Positions 8,390 through 16,380 of a stretch of 30,599 nt of DNA are shown piece after piece. The DNA is from JAVBLG01 sp031553655 (GTDB lineage Bacteria > Desulfobacterota > Desulfovibrionia > Desulfovibrionales > Desulfovibrionaceae), in assembly GCA_031553655.1 (NCBI GenBank), contig JAVBLG010000074.1, positions 1-30,599 on the forward strand, given 5' to 3'. The position numbers and the translations under genes are program-made. The notes under the pieces are model-generated. The model did no database searches. It was not told the origin of the DNA and saw nothing but the letters and a program-made list of their open reading frames with translations. Positions within the stretch are counted from its first letter, which is position 1, and each line of letters opens with the position of its first letter.

Positions 8390-10090
8390 TTAAGCAAGAG
8401 CTACCACCAGCGGCCCAAGTAAAGTCAGAAACACATTGGCCAAAGCATAGGTTACGGCAAAGGGCACTGTGGGCACGGAATTTTCCGCCTTGCTCAAAAT
8501 TTCCCCAAAAGCCGGGTTGGCGCTACGCGTGCCGGCCAGAGCTCCGGCAAAGATGGCCACGTTGTCGTAGCGTAACAGGTAACGGCCCACCAGCATGGTC
8601 AGAATTAACGGCAGAATGGTTACCACCACACCGATAAAGAAGATGCTCACGCCATGGGCGATTACGGTATGCACCGCCTGCTGACCGTAATTGAGGCCAA
8701 CCACCACCACAAAGCCCGCCAGACCGAGATCCTTGAGCAATTGAGCCGCGCCTTCGGGGAAGGAGCCCATGCTCAGATGCCGCGTGCGATACCAGCCGAA
8801 CAACAGACCGGAAAGCAAAGCCCCGCCACCGCTGCCCAGAGTAATTGGAATGGACCAGGCATGAATCACAATCTTGCCTATGAGCAGCCCGGCCACCAGG
8901 CCAAGGCCCATGTACACAAAGTCAGTTTTATTGCTGGGCATCAGAGCGTAGCCTACGGCCGACGCCGCGCGCCGCACATCCTGCTCGGCCCCGTAAAGGG
9001 TGAGCACATCGCCGCGTTCGAGTCTGGCTTCAAAATTCACCGGCACATTCGTACCATCGCGGCTCAAAGAGACTACATACAAACCATGGCGCATTTCAGG
9101 CGAGGCCATTTCGCGGATTTCGGCAAAGGTCTTCATGTGCAGCTTTTCATTGGTCACGACTATTTCGCGAGTTTGAATAACCACTTCCATGCCTTCTTCG
9201 CCGGGCCGTTCCGGACCAAGCTGCTTCGCGGCCGCTAGCACTCTATCGCGCTGCCCCACCAGCAGAATTATGTCGTTTTCTTCCAGAACCGTTTCAGAAT
9301 TGAGGCCCATTACCGCGCCGCCGCGCTTCACGCGTTCGATGGTCACAGGCGGCAGACCGAACAGGTGTTCAAATTCACCCACTTTCTTTCCAGCCGCCGG
9401 ACCAACCAGATGAATGCGTCCCACCAGGGCGGGCACGGCCAGCTGCTGGCCTTCGCCCACCACCAAACCTCCGGCAAGGCTGGCGGCTTCAGCGCCGATA
9501 GCGTCGTCACGAATGCTCCGGCCCATGAACTTTTCCAAAAGATTCACACAGATCAGGATGGCACCAAAAGAACCGAACACATAGGTAACGCCATAGCCCA
9601 CGGAAATATTGGCCACCAGTCTGGCTGTTTCGTCAGCGCCCAGGTTCATGGCCTTGAGAGCCGATTCCGCCGTGCCCATAATGGCCGACTGGGTAAGCCC
9701 ACCGGCGGCTATGCCCGCGGCAAGCCCCTTATCCAACCCGAACAGGCGACTCATGATCACCACGGTCAGAAGACCGGTGACGGCCAGAACCACGGCCAGA
9801 ACTATTTCCTTGAGCGACTGCTTGCCGAGGGAGCGGAAAAACATCGGGCCGCTGGTAAAGCCCACGGCATAAATAAACAGGGCGAAAAGCATGTTCTTGA
9901 CCGTATCGTCAATATGCACGCCGAATTGGCTTACCAGTACCGCCACCAGTAACGAACCGGCAACGCCGCCCAACTGGAACTTGCCAAAATTTACTTTACC
10001 CGCGTAGTAACCCAGAGCCATGGACAGGAAGAAAGCGATCTCCGGCATGCTCTTGAAAAGCGCGTGAGTGAAGTTGTATGTGGCTTCCAT
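8390..10090 (-). CDS. aspT: Aspartate:alanine antiporter (AAE family), copy 1
   Basis: A 566-residue inner membrane exchanger that brings in aspartate against alanine. Layout: five or so N-terminal membrane segments (about 15-190) with the conserved GGLTQSAIMGTAESA at 130-144, then two RCK_C/TrkA_C-type cytoplasmic domains (about 208-290 and 300-385), then further membrane segments from about 390 to the end with the repeated motif GTRSANPAFG. Length fits AspT proteins (about 540-570). The ATG at 10090 follows CAAGGAG. It lies between a paralogue (10156-11904) and aspD, all on the minus strand, which makes the substrate assignment strong for at least one of the two copies. Confidence 0.9.
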   Translation of the reverse strand: MEATYNFTHALFKSMPEIAFFLSMALGYYAGKVNFGKFQLGGVAGSLLVAVLVSQFGVHIDDTVKNMLFALFIYAVGFTSGPMFFRSLGKQSLKEIVLAVVLAVTGLLTVVIMSRLFGLDKGLAAGIAAGGLTQSAIMGTAESALKAMNLGADETARLVANISVGYGVTYVFGSFGAILICVNLLEKFMGRSIRDDAIGAEAASLAGGLVVGEGQQLAVPALVGRIHLVGPAAGKKVGEFEHLFGLPPVTIERVKRGGAVMGLNSETVLEENDIILLVGQRDRVLAAAKQLGPERPGEEGMEVVIQTREIVVTNEKLHMKTFAEIREMASPEMRHGLYVVSLSRDGTNVPVNFEARLERGDVLTLYGAEQDVRRAASAVGYALMPSNKTDFVYMGLGLVAGLLIGKIVIHAWSIPITLGSGGGALLSGLLFGWYRTRHLSMGSFPEGAAQLLKDLGLAGFVVVVGLNYGQQAVHTVIAHGVSIFFIGVVVTILPLILTMLVGRYLLRYDNVAIFAGALAGTRSANPAFGEILSKAENSVPTVPFAVTYALANVFLTLLGPLVVALA

Positions 10091-10110
10091 GATTATTCTC
10101 CTTGTCTTCG

Positions 10111-10134
10111 CCCCGCGCCCTGCCGGGCGCGGGG
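10111..10134. repeat. 10-bp perfect GC-rich hairpin between the two antiporter genes
   Basis: CCCCGCGCCC, a four-base loop, and its exact complement. It sits in the 65-base gap between the two antiporter genes, close upstream of the ribosome-binding site of copy 1. There is no T-run, so it could adjust the relative expression of the two genes rather than end transcription. Confidence 0.5.
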
Positions 10135-10155
10135 AGGGTCCAAAAACCCGTCAGC

Positions 10156-11904
10156 TTACATTGTCTGTGTCAGCATGGCCAACCCCACAATAACCGGTCC
10201 CAGAAGGGGCAGAATGGCGTTGGAGATAGCATAGGTTATGGTGTAGCCGATAAGCGGCGTGGTGTTTCCAGCGGCGGCCTGCACCGCGCTCAGCGCTGGT
10301 GTGCTGCACTGCTGCCCGGCTATGCCGCCGAGAAGCACCGGAATTTCAATCTTGAGCAACAGGCGGCCGACTGCCAGCGAAAGCAGAGCCGGAACCAGGG
10401 CGATACATATTCCCACCAGCGGCAGCTTCACTCCATATTGAGCCACCAGGGCGAATGCCTGCGGACCGGACGACAGGCCCACGCAGGCCACGAAGGTGGA
10501 CAGGCCCAAATCCTTCATAATTTCCAGCGAAGACGGAGGCGTGCCGGGAATGGAAGGATGTCTGGCCTGGAACCAGCCAAAGGTCAGCCCGCTCAGAAGC
10601 GCGCCCCCGCCGGTTCCCAGAGTTAGGTTAATTCCGCCCACGGGAATACTGATTTGCCCGATGAGCACGCCCGCCACTACGCCAAGGCCCATGTACACAA
10701 AGTTGGTGCGATCATTCTTTTCAATGCGCTTGCCGATCTTCTTGCCCAGCGCGGCTATACCTTCGGCCGAGCCGAAAAGTTGCAACACGTCTCCAAGCTG
10801 CAAAGTCAGCGTGGGCAGCATGGGCATAGAGTTTCCGTCGCGCACAACCCCGGCCAGATACACTTCAGAGGGAAAATCGCTCTGCTTCATATATGCCGTA
10901 AGTTCGCCCAGACTCTTGTCGCGATAGGCCGTATTGCCCAGAACATATTCTTCGGTATCCACCAGCATGTTCAGTGAACGAGCGTCGGTGAGTTCCGGCC
11001 CGATAAGGCCTTCGGCATTGACGATCGAACCGCGATGGCCCATCACCAGCACCCGGTCGCCTTTGGTAAGAATCAATCCCTTGCCCAGTTCAAGCGTTGT
11101 TCCCTTACGGCTCACCCGCTCGATGCGCGCTGTGGCTCCCATGGATTCGTTGATTTCCGCCACAGTCCGGCCCGCGCCATTGTTCACCCGATATACGCGG
11201 CCTTCCATTTCCGGCGCGGCCTGATTGTCGTTTGATACTGTTCCGTTTTTGTCGCCGCCAAGAGCCAGCCATACACGTTCGGCTTCCTGGCGCAGATTGA
11301 CCTTGAGCAGCAGCGGGGCGACCTGGCTGGTAAACACCACAATACAGATCAGCCCGAATATGTACGTAATGGAGTAAACGGTAACCACATTGCTCTGCAT
11401 GGCGCTGATAGTTTCATGAGGCAAGGGCAGGCGCGACAAAGCTTCGGACGCCGTGCCGATTACCGCTGATTCCGTGGCGGCCCCGGCCACCAGTCCCGCT
11501 GTTGTTCCAGCGTCAAAGCCGAAGATGCGCATGGCCGAAAGGGCCAGAAAGAGCACCACAACAACTTCTATGATCGAAAGCACTCCCAGGCGCAGGCCCT
11601 TGGCATTGAGGTTGGAAAAAAACTGCGGCCCACCGGCATAGCCCAAGGCAAAAATGAACAGGGCGAAAAACACGCTCTTCACTGCCGGAGGAATAACCAC
11701 ACCCGACTGCCCCAGAAGGAGAGACATGATTAATGTACCGCACACCCCGCCGAGCTGCACCGGCCCGAATTTTATTTTACCAATATAAAAACCGGTGCCC
11801 ACGGCCAGAAAAACAGCTATTTCCGGCTCATTGGCCAATAGAGTTAAAAGTGAATGGAAGTATTGCAAAAATATTTGCGGCGCGGATAAAATTAGGTCGT
11901 TCAT
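10156..11904 (-). CDS. Aspartate:alanine antiporter-like protein (AAE family), copy 2
   Basis: A 582-residue paralogue of the neighbouring AspT with the same plan: N-terminal membrane half with GAATESAVIGTASEAL (near residues 150-165) in place of GGLTQSAIMGTAESAL, two RCK_C-type domains (about 225-400), and a C-terminal membrane half ending in the motif QQCSTPALSAVQ where copy 1 has TRSANPAFGEIL. These exchanged motifs sit in the conserved substrate-region repeats, so the two copies probably differ in substrate or work as a pair. The ATG at 11904 has only a weak GGACGGAAA upstream. It is the first gene of the probable unit antiporter-antiporter-aspD. Calling it an aspartate transporter rests on context. 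Confidence 0.82.
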   Translation of the reverse strand: MNDLILSAPQIFLQYFHSLLTLLANEPEIAVFLAVGTGFYIGKIKFGPVQLGGVCGTLIMSLLLGQSGVVIPPAVKSVFFALFIFALGYAGGPQFFSNLNAKGLRLGVLSIIEVVVVLFLALSAMRIFGFDAGTTAGLVAGAATESAVIGTASEALSRLPLPHETISAMQSNVVTVYSITYIFGLICIVVFTSQVAPLLLKVNLRQEAERVWLALGGDKNGTVSNDNQAAPEMEGRVYRVNNGAGRTVAEINESMGATARIERVSRKGTTLELGKGLILTKGDRVLVMGHRGSIVNAEGLIGPELTDARSLNMLVDTEEYVLGNTAYRDKSLGELTAYMKQSDFPSEVYLAGVVRDGNSMPMLPTLTLQLGDVLQLFGSAEGIAALGKKIGKRIEKNDRTNFVYMGLGVVAGVLIGQISIPVGGINLTLGTGGGALLSGLTFGWFQARHPSIPGTPPSSLEIMKDLGLSTFVACVGLSSGPQAFALVAQYGVKLPLVGICIALVPALLSLAVGRLLLKIEIPVLLGGIAGQQCSTPALSAVQAAAGNTTPLIGYTITYAISNAILPLLGPVIVGLAMLTQTM

Positions 11905-11995
11905 GGCAATTTCCGTCCTGCTTTGCTATCTGCCAAATCTGGTTACGCGTTAAGCTGTTTGCTGAATCCGTTTGAGCTTCGGCCATCTTTTAATT

Positions 11996-12014
11996 GATTT
12001 TGAATATCATTATC
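11996..12014. promoter_or_regulatory. Candidate Fur box
   Basis: The minus strand reads GATAATGATATTCAAAATC, matching 16 of 19 positions of the classical Fur consensus GATAATGATAATCATTATC. It lies about 90 bases upstream of antiporter copy 2 and about 235 bases upstream of the methyltransferase, so it is better placed for the antiporter operon. The surroundings are AT-rich, which raises the chance of a random match. Confidence 0.4.
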
Positions 12015-12165
12015 AATAATGTGTTTATAATGAAAAGCAAGAGGCAGAGGCAAAGAATTATTTTGCAATTATAAAAAAAGACGAGAGACGGATGGACGGA
12101 TGGAATAAAAATAAGGCAAGAAATGGTTTCTAATCTTTAAGATGCTTTTTTTACTAAATAATTTA

Positions 12166-12193
12166 TTGGAAAATATTAACTATGAACTATAAC
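12166..12193 (+). promoter_or_regulatory. Candidate sigma-70 promoter for the methyltransferase
   Basis: TTGGAA and TATAAC separated by 16 bases, about 55 bases upstream of the start at 12249. Both boxes match four of six consensus positions or better. Confidence 0.35.
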
Positions 12194-12248
12194 CACTGTA
12201 CATTCACTTGAAAACAGGGCACAAATAGAATTACAAAAGGAGGGCATT

Positions 12249-13283
12249 ATGGGCTCCGAAGCATTCACAACTCTGATGACACAGGCCGCATCCTATCAGA
12301 CCTCCTGTATTCTGGCGGCGGCGGCCGAACTCGACCTGTTCACTCCCATTCTGGAACACGGCGGAAGCCTCGGCGCCATGGAAGTAGCCGCAGCCAGAGG
12401 CTGCGACCCCAAGGGCGCGGAGTGTCTGCTGGACGCCCTGGCAGCCCTGGCCTACCTTTACAAATCAGGGAGCGGAGACAATGCTAGGTACAGCGTTGCC
12501 CCCGACTTTGCGGATATGCTCGACAGCCGCCACCCGGCCAGCTTTATCCCCATGCTCAGACACATGGCCAACGGCCAGCGCCTGTGGGTGCAAATTGCCG
12601 CCCGCGTAAAAGACGGTGTGGAACCTCAGCGCAACCCGAGCATTCTGGGCGTGGAAGAAGACAAGCGCTCATTCATTATGGGTATGGGTTCCATTGCCTG
12701 CCACGAGGCAAAAGAAGTGACGCGGGTTCTAAGCCGCGCCGGAGTGCTGCCCTCCTCTGGGGAAAGCTTCAGCTTTATTGATGTCGGCGGCGGTTCCGGC
12801 AGTTACGCGCAGGCTTTTCTCGAAGCAATGCCCGGCTCGCGCGGAGCTGTATTCGATCTGCCGACAGGCATTGCTGAGGCACGCAAGCGCTTTGCCGGCA
12901 CGTCAACCAGCGAGCGGGTGGAATTGCACACGGGAGATTTTTACACCGACGAGCTGCCGTCCGGTTTTGACCTGGCCTGGATAAGTGCCGTCATCCACCA
13001 GCACGAGCGCAAGGAAAGCCGCGCCCTGTACCGCAAATGTTTCGCGGCCCTTAACCCCGGCGGCATGCTGGCCGTGCGCGACTTCATTATGAACGAGGCG
13101 CGCACATTCCCGTGCTCCGGAGCCCTTTTTGGCGTAAACATGTACATTCACTACCAGGGCAAAGGCCGTGTATACACTTTCGACGAAGTGCGCGAAGACA
13201 TGGAAACCGCCGGTTTCAGAGACGTGACCCTGGCGGTTCCTTCCGACAGCATGTCGGCGGTAGTGACGTCACACAAGCCGTAA
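12249..13283 (+). CDS. SAM-dependent O-methyltransferase-like protein
   Basis: A 344-residue class I methyltransferase with the plan of the acetylserotonin/hydroxyneurosporene O-methyltransferase family: an N-terminal helical dimerisation and winged-helix region (1-110), then the SAM-binding Rossmann domain. The glycine loop is FIDVGGGSGSY (176-186), the acidic residue after strand 2 is in VFDLP (201-205), and HQH at 250-252 occupies the place of the catalytic His. The ATG follows AAAAGGAGGG at good distance. Such enzymes methylate hydroxyl or similar groups of small molecules; the substrate here is unknown. It stands alone, divergent from the antiporter operon and convergent with cobS. A link to cobalamin synthesis is not supported by any cobalamin methyltransferase motif. 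Confidence 0.8.
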   Translation: MGSEAFTTLMTQAASYQTSCILAAAAELDLFTPILEHGGSLGAMEVAAARGCDPKGAECLLDALAALAYLYKSGSGDNARYSVAPDFADMLDSRHPASFIPMLRHMANGQRLWVQIAARVKDGVEPQRNPSILGVEEDKRSFIMGMGSIACHEAKEVTRVLSRAGVLPSSGESFSFIDVGGGSGSYAQAFLEAMPGSRGAVFDLPTGIAEARKRFAGTSTSERVELHTGDFYTDELPSGFDLAWISAVIHQHERKESRALYRKCFAALNPGGMLAVRDFIMNEARTFPCSGALFGVNMYIHYQGKGRVYTFDEVREDMETAGFRDVTLAVPSDSMSAVVTSHKP

Positions 13284-13346
13284 CATCCGCCGCAGCGAAT
13301 TCCTCGCGAGCTTCAATTCCGCAAGATATCGTAATTGGAATATTTA

Positions 13347-14069
13347 TTATGGAAGGGAGCACAGAAGGGCGGCAAGTTCGCACAGTACTATGGCGCAACC
13401 CAGGAAGTCTCCGTTGCCTCCGCCGTTCTTGCGGGCCAGGCAGACCAGCCCGGCCATAATAGCAATAAACATGGCCAGCATGGCAAAGGCTTTAAGAGTA
13501 GAAAAGGCCGAAACAGCCAGAATAAAAATCCCGAACAGACAGGCCAGGCCCAATTTTGGCCCGGCTCCGGCAAAAACAAGACCGCCCAAAGACGATGGAT
13601 TGTGCGGGCGCATCATTGCGGCCAGAGGCGGCACGACGGCTCGCCCGAAAACCGGAGCCAGAACAAGCCCCGCAAGCTGTCCGGCCGTAATATGGCTGTA
13701 GGCTAAGGCCATATATCCGGCAAGAACCAGAACAAGCCCCATGGCCCCGAACGCTCCGCAACGGCTGTCGTAAAGTATTTGCCGGAATTTGTCCCCTTGC
13801 GCGCCGCTGCCCCAGGCATCGGCCAGATCAGCCAGCCCGTCGAAATGTAGTCCTCTGGTGATCCAAAAATTCAACACAATATAAATCCAGGCCTGAACCA
13901 GAGGATGGGCGGAAAAAAGCCCTGAATAGAACGGTAAAACGCAAAAAAGACCCACCACCAGCCCCACAAACGGGTACCAGGGCAGGGCTGAGGCAAAAAG
14001 CTCGGGCCCGTGCCGCAAGGCCGGACCCAGCCGCGTCAGAAAGGAAAGAGCAGCGAGGAAGTTTCGCAC
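13347..14069 (-). CDS. cobS: Adenosylcobinamide-GDP ribazoletransferase (cobalamin synthase)
   Basis: A 240-residue membrane enzyme, EC 2.7.8.26, that joins adenosylcobinamide-GDP and alpha-ribazole in the last stage of cobalamin assembly. The family signature is clear: RGLHFDGLADLADAWG (near 72-87) and the following ILYDSRCGAFGAMG (near 97-110), which hold the acidic metal-binding residues, then several hydrophobic segments. Length is typical. The only sensible start is a GTG at 14069; no good ribosome-binding site precedes it, so the start is less sure than the gene. It converges on the methyltransferase gene. Upstream are a 39-bp palindrome and rex. Confidence 0.93.
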   Translation of the reverse strand: MRNFLAALSFLTRLGPALRHGPELFASALPWYPFVGLVVGLFCVLPFYSGLFSAHPLVQAWIYIVLNFWITRGLHFDGLADLADAWGSGAQGDKFRQILYDSRCGAFGAMGLVLVLAGYMALAYSHITAGQLAGLVLAPVFGRAVVPPLAAMMRPHNPSSLGGLVFAGAGPKLGLACLFGIFILAVSAFSTLKAFAMLAMFIAIMAGLVCLARKNGGGNGDFLGCAIVLCELAALLCSLP

Positions 14070-14090
14070 AGGAACATTTTTCTTTGACTT

Positions 14091-14129
14091 TTAGAGCATT
14101 TTGCTCATTTCACTCGCAAAACGCTCTAA
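14091..14129. repeat. 39-bp interrupted palindrome, copy 1 (family 3)
   Basis: Arms TTAGAGC and GCTCTAA with further pairing inwards (ATTTTGC against GCAAAAC with one G-T type change). It lies between the rex stop and the cobS start. The reverse complement recurs at 23820-23858 with only three or four differences. Confidence 0.8.
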
Positions 14130-14142
14130 TATCCATAATTGC

Positions 14143-14787
14143 TCAATTTCCCTTGGTGCTCACATTGAAGGTAAGCGAATACAGGTGGTGGAAAAAGTCC
14201 ACATATTCCACATAGACATTATCCGGCACCTTCAGTCTGGATGGGGCAAAGCTCAAAATACAGCGCACCCCAGCTTCCACCAGATGGGTCGCGGCCCTCT
14301 GGGAACGCTCGGGCGGTGTGGTTATAATGCCGATCTCTATGCCCTGTTCGTCCACTTTTTCCTTCATGCGCTTGGTGCAAATGACTTCCAAATTCTGGAT
14401 CATTTCGCCGATTTTGAAGGGATCGCAATCAAAAGCCGCCACGATATTGAAGCCGCGCTGCTTGAATTCGTGATGATTAAGTATGGCTCGGCCCAAGTTG
14501 CCGACGCCCACAAGAGCGGTACGCCATTCACGGTCTATGGCCAGAGCATGCGTGAGCGAACGAATTAGATTGTGAACATTGTATCCCACGCCGCGCACGC
14601 CAAATTCGCCGAAGTAGGCCAAGTCTTTGCGCACCTGCGAGGCATTGGCGTCGCAGGCGATGGCCAGAGGGTCGGAAGAAATAATTTCCACGCCCTCGCG
14701 CTGCAATTTTTCCAAAACCTGAATGTAAACGGCCATACGCTGAATAGTTGCGCGAGGAATATGTTTGCTTTTAAGAAGGTTAACCAT
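14143..14787 (-). CDS. rex: Redox-sensing transcriptional repressor Rex
   Basis: A 214-residue cytoplasmic repressor that senses the NADH/NAD+ ratio and controls energy-metabolism genes in anaerobes. The N-terminal winged helix (1-85) has IPRATIQRMAVYIQVLEKL and the recognition segment DANASQVRKDLAYFGEFG; the Rossmann domain has VGVGNLGRAIL (near 93-103) for NAD(H); the C-terminal swapped helix ends the protein (VDFFHHLYSLTF). Length matches the family (205-220). The ATG at 14787 follows a purine-rich AGAAGGTTAACC only loosely. It is followed by cobS and preceded by atpE on the same strand, as in other desulfovibrios as far as I recall. A Rex-operator-like site just upstream suggests autoregulation. 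Confidence 0.96.
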   Translation of the reverse strand: MVNLLKSKHIPRATIQRMAVYIQVLEKLQREGVEIISSDPLAIACDANASQVRKDLAYFGEFGVRGVGYNVHNLIRSLTHALAIDREWRTALVGVGNLGRAILNHHEFKQRGFNIVAAFDCDPFKIGEMIQNLEVICTKRMKEKVDEQGIEIGIITTPPERSQRAATHLVEAGVRCILSFAPSRLKVPDNVYVEYVDFFHHLYSLTFNVSTKGN

Positions 14788-14808
14788 GATATTCTACTGG
14801 CTGAAGGT

Positions 14809-14826
14809 TTGTGAGTGTTTTAACAA
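14809..14826. promoter_or_regulatory. Candidate Rex operator upstream of rex
   Basis: TTGTGAGTGTTTTAACAA matches the Rex consensus TTGTGAA-N4-TTCACAA at 12 of 14 fixed positions. It lies 21 bases before the rex start, where a bound repressor would block the promoter. It also lies downstream of the atpE terminator, so it would act on rex itself. Confidence 0.6.
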
Positions 14827-14924
14827 AATACATAATACATAATTACGGTCGTGTTTGTATATAAAAAAAACACCCGAAGCGCCTTTTTTTATAATAAAAG
14901 TACGCATCACATTATTATAATAAT

Positions 14925-14949
14925 AAAAAAAAGGGGCCGTGAAGCCCCC
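14925..14949 (-). terminator. Rho-independent terminator of atpE
   Basis: On the minus strand a GC stem (pairs 14933-14937 with 14944-14948, loop of six) is followed by eight T residues (14932-14925). It lies about 25 bases after the atpE stop and separates the Fo genes from rex. Confidence 0.75.
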
Positions 14950-14973
14950 TTCTTTATTTTCCGTTATTTGAAA

Positions 14974-15297
14974 TTAGATAAGCGGGTTGGCGTAAAGCAG
15001 AATAAAGCTGATGACCAGGGCGTAAATGGCCAGCGATTCGATAAAGGCGAAGGCCAGAATCATGGTGCCGGTGATTTTGCCGCTGACGTCAGGATTGCGG
15101 GCGATGCCTTCGCAAGCACCCTTAAGGCCAAGGCCCATGCCGATGCCGCAGCCAAAAGCGGCCACGCCTATGCCCAAAGAGGCGGCGAGGCTGGTCAGGC
15201 CCAACGGGAAAGCTTCGAGTTTACCGGCGGCAAAAGCCATGCTGGCCATACCGACCAGGGCCATGGTGTTCAGGGCGATCATCAGAAATTTACGCAT
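14974..15297 (-). CDS. atpE: F-type ATP synthase subunit c
   Basis: A 107-residue proteolipid of the Fo rotor ring. Two membrane hairpin helices are present, joined by the conserved polar loop EGIARNP. The ion-binding glutamate is in FAFIESLAIYALV. The first helix has GCGIGMGLG, with Met where Na+-binding subunits have Gln, so proton coupling is the likelier reading (inference). An N-terminal extension of about 25 residues (MRKFLMIALN, ending FAAG) looks like a signal or targeting leader, which some c subunits carry. The ATG at 15297 follows AAGGAG; a longer open frame upstream runs through hairpin element I and was discarded. It is the last gene of the Fo cluster, 368 bases after atpB. Confidence 0.95.
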   Translation of the reverse strand: MRKFLMIALNTMALVGMASMAFAAGKLEAFPLGLTSLAASLGIGVAAFGCGIGMGLGLKGACEGIARNPDVSGKITGTMILAFAFIESLAIYALVISFILLYANPLI

Positions 15298-15359
15298 GCT
15301 GCACTCCTTAAAGTGGTTATATGTGGTGGTCGTTTGGTGACCATTCCCCCTACAGATAG

Positions 15360-15479
15360 AAAGCTGTCTTTTGCCCCCTAGCCGCGTCAAACGGTAAATT
15401 CCGGTCGGGGCTGTACCTAAGAGTACTATCCCCGGCCGGAATTTACCGCCTTCCTTGCCAGGGAACAAAAATCAGCTTT
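15360..15479 (-). repeat. Nested hairpin element I (family 2)
   Basis: Outer arms AAAGCTG (15360-15366) and CAGCTTT (15473-15479). An inner 18-bp stem pairs 15393-15410 with 15430-15447 (one G-T wobble), capped by a tip with GTACCTAAGAGTAC. On the minus strand the order is outer arm, GGCAAGGAAGGC, inner stem, tip, TGACGCGGC, outer arm, as in the other family members. It lies between atpE and atpB, inverted relative to element II. Confidence 0.8.
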
Positions 15480-15540
15480 TTATTAAACCCGGTTTTCACC
15501 ATCCGCCGCGCATAAAGGCATTTGGGAATTGCACTGCCTG

Positions 15541-15667
15541 AAAGAGTGGCGGATTTTGTCTCCTGGCGAGGCAAACCGTATTTGCGGGCCAGGGATAGTA
15601 CTCTTATTGTACACCCTGGCCCGCAAATACAGTTTAACGCGGCCAGGGGCGAAATCCACCACTCTTT
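15541..15667 (+). repeat. Nested hairpin element II (family 2)
   Basis: Outer arms 15541-15558 and 15650-15667 pair over 18 positions with two or three mismatches. A perfect 17-bp inner stem (15578-15594 with 15614-15630) carries a tip with GTACTCTTATTGTAC. The outer arm overlaps the atpB stop codon by two bases. Together with element I it fills the 368-base gap between atpB and atpE; nothing else is seen there besides the atpE ribosome-binding site. Confidence 0.85.
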
Positions 15668-16367
15668 AGTGGGCTTCTTCGAGCGCGCCCTTAAGATACG
15701 CCATAGCCAGCATGAAGAACACGAAGGCCTGCATGCATTTGCCGAGAAGGAACAGGGCGTATATGGGCAGCGAAGTAAAAATGGGTGCCATGGCGAAGCA
15801 CAGAATAATAACTATTTCTTCGCCGCGGATGTTGCCGAAAAGTCGCAGTGTGAGCGAAAGCGGGCGCGACAGGTGCGACACCAGCTCAAGCGGAATCATG
15901 AGCCAGCACAAATAGATGGACGGCCCCATGAAATGATGGATGTAATGATGCTTCCAGCGCGCAAGGCCCACGCCCTGATACAGCAGAAAGACAAAAACCG
16001 CCATGCCGACGTTGGTATTTATGTTGGCGGTTGGCGCGTCACATCCGGGGATAAGCCCCAGAAGATTCATTGTAAGGATATAAAGGAAAAGCGCGGAAAG
16101 GAAAGGAACGAAGCGTCTACCGTCTTCACCCATGGTTTCTATTATGAAATTTTCCAGAGTGCCGACAATGGTTTCGAAAAAATTCTGCATTTTACCGGGC
16201 ACCATAGTCAGCTTGCACCGCACAATGATGGCCGCGATAAAAAGAATGGCCATGGCCATCCAGGAATAAAACACATGCTTGAATTCCAGCACCTGTCCGC
16301 CAATGGTAATTTCGTCCATTTGCAGCAGGGTGGAAATAAGTACCGGATGCGGCAAACCACCAGCCAT
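15666..16367 (-). CDS. atpB: F-type ATP synthase subunit a
   Basis: A 233-residue membrane stator subunit that forms the proton half-channels against the c ring. The essential arginine is in SLTLRLFGNIRGEEIV (near residues 170-185), and the other conserved parts are the segment GLIPGCDAPTANINTNVGMA (near 108-127) and the final helix FVFFMLAMAYLKGALEEAH. Length fits the family (about 225-240 in desulfovibrios). The ATG at 16367 was preferred to a GTG six bases earlier because AAGGAGG lies seven bases before the ATG. The genes atpZ, atpI, atpB and atpE run in this order; the F1 genes are not in the window, as is usual when desulfovibrios split Fo and F1. Confidence 0.95.
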   Translation of the reverse strand: MAGGLPHPVLISTLLQMDEITIGGQVLEFKHVFYSWMAMAILFIAAIIVRCKLTMVPGKMQNFFETIVGTLENFIIETMGEDGRRFVPFLSALFLYILTMNLLGLIPGCDAPTANINTNVGMAVFVFLLYQGVGLARWKHHYIHHFMGPSIYLCWLMIPLELVSHLSRPLSLTLRLFGNIRGEEIVIILCFAMAPIFTSLPIYALFLLGKCMQAFVFFMLAMAYLKGALEEAH

Positions 16368-16380
16368 GTTCACGCCTCCT

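Larger units (their letters stand above)
11905..12248. other. AT-rich divergent promoter region
   Basis: A 344-base gap between the antiporter operon (minus) and the methyltransferase gene (plus). It holds a Fur-box-like site (11996-12014) and a candidate plus-strand promoter (12166-12193). It is much more AT-rich than the flanking genes. I see no coding sequence in it. Confidence 0.6.
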
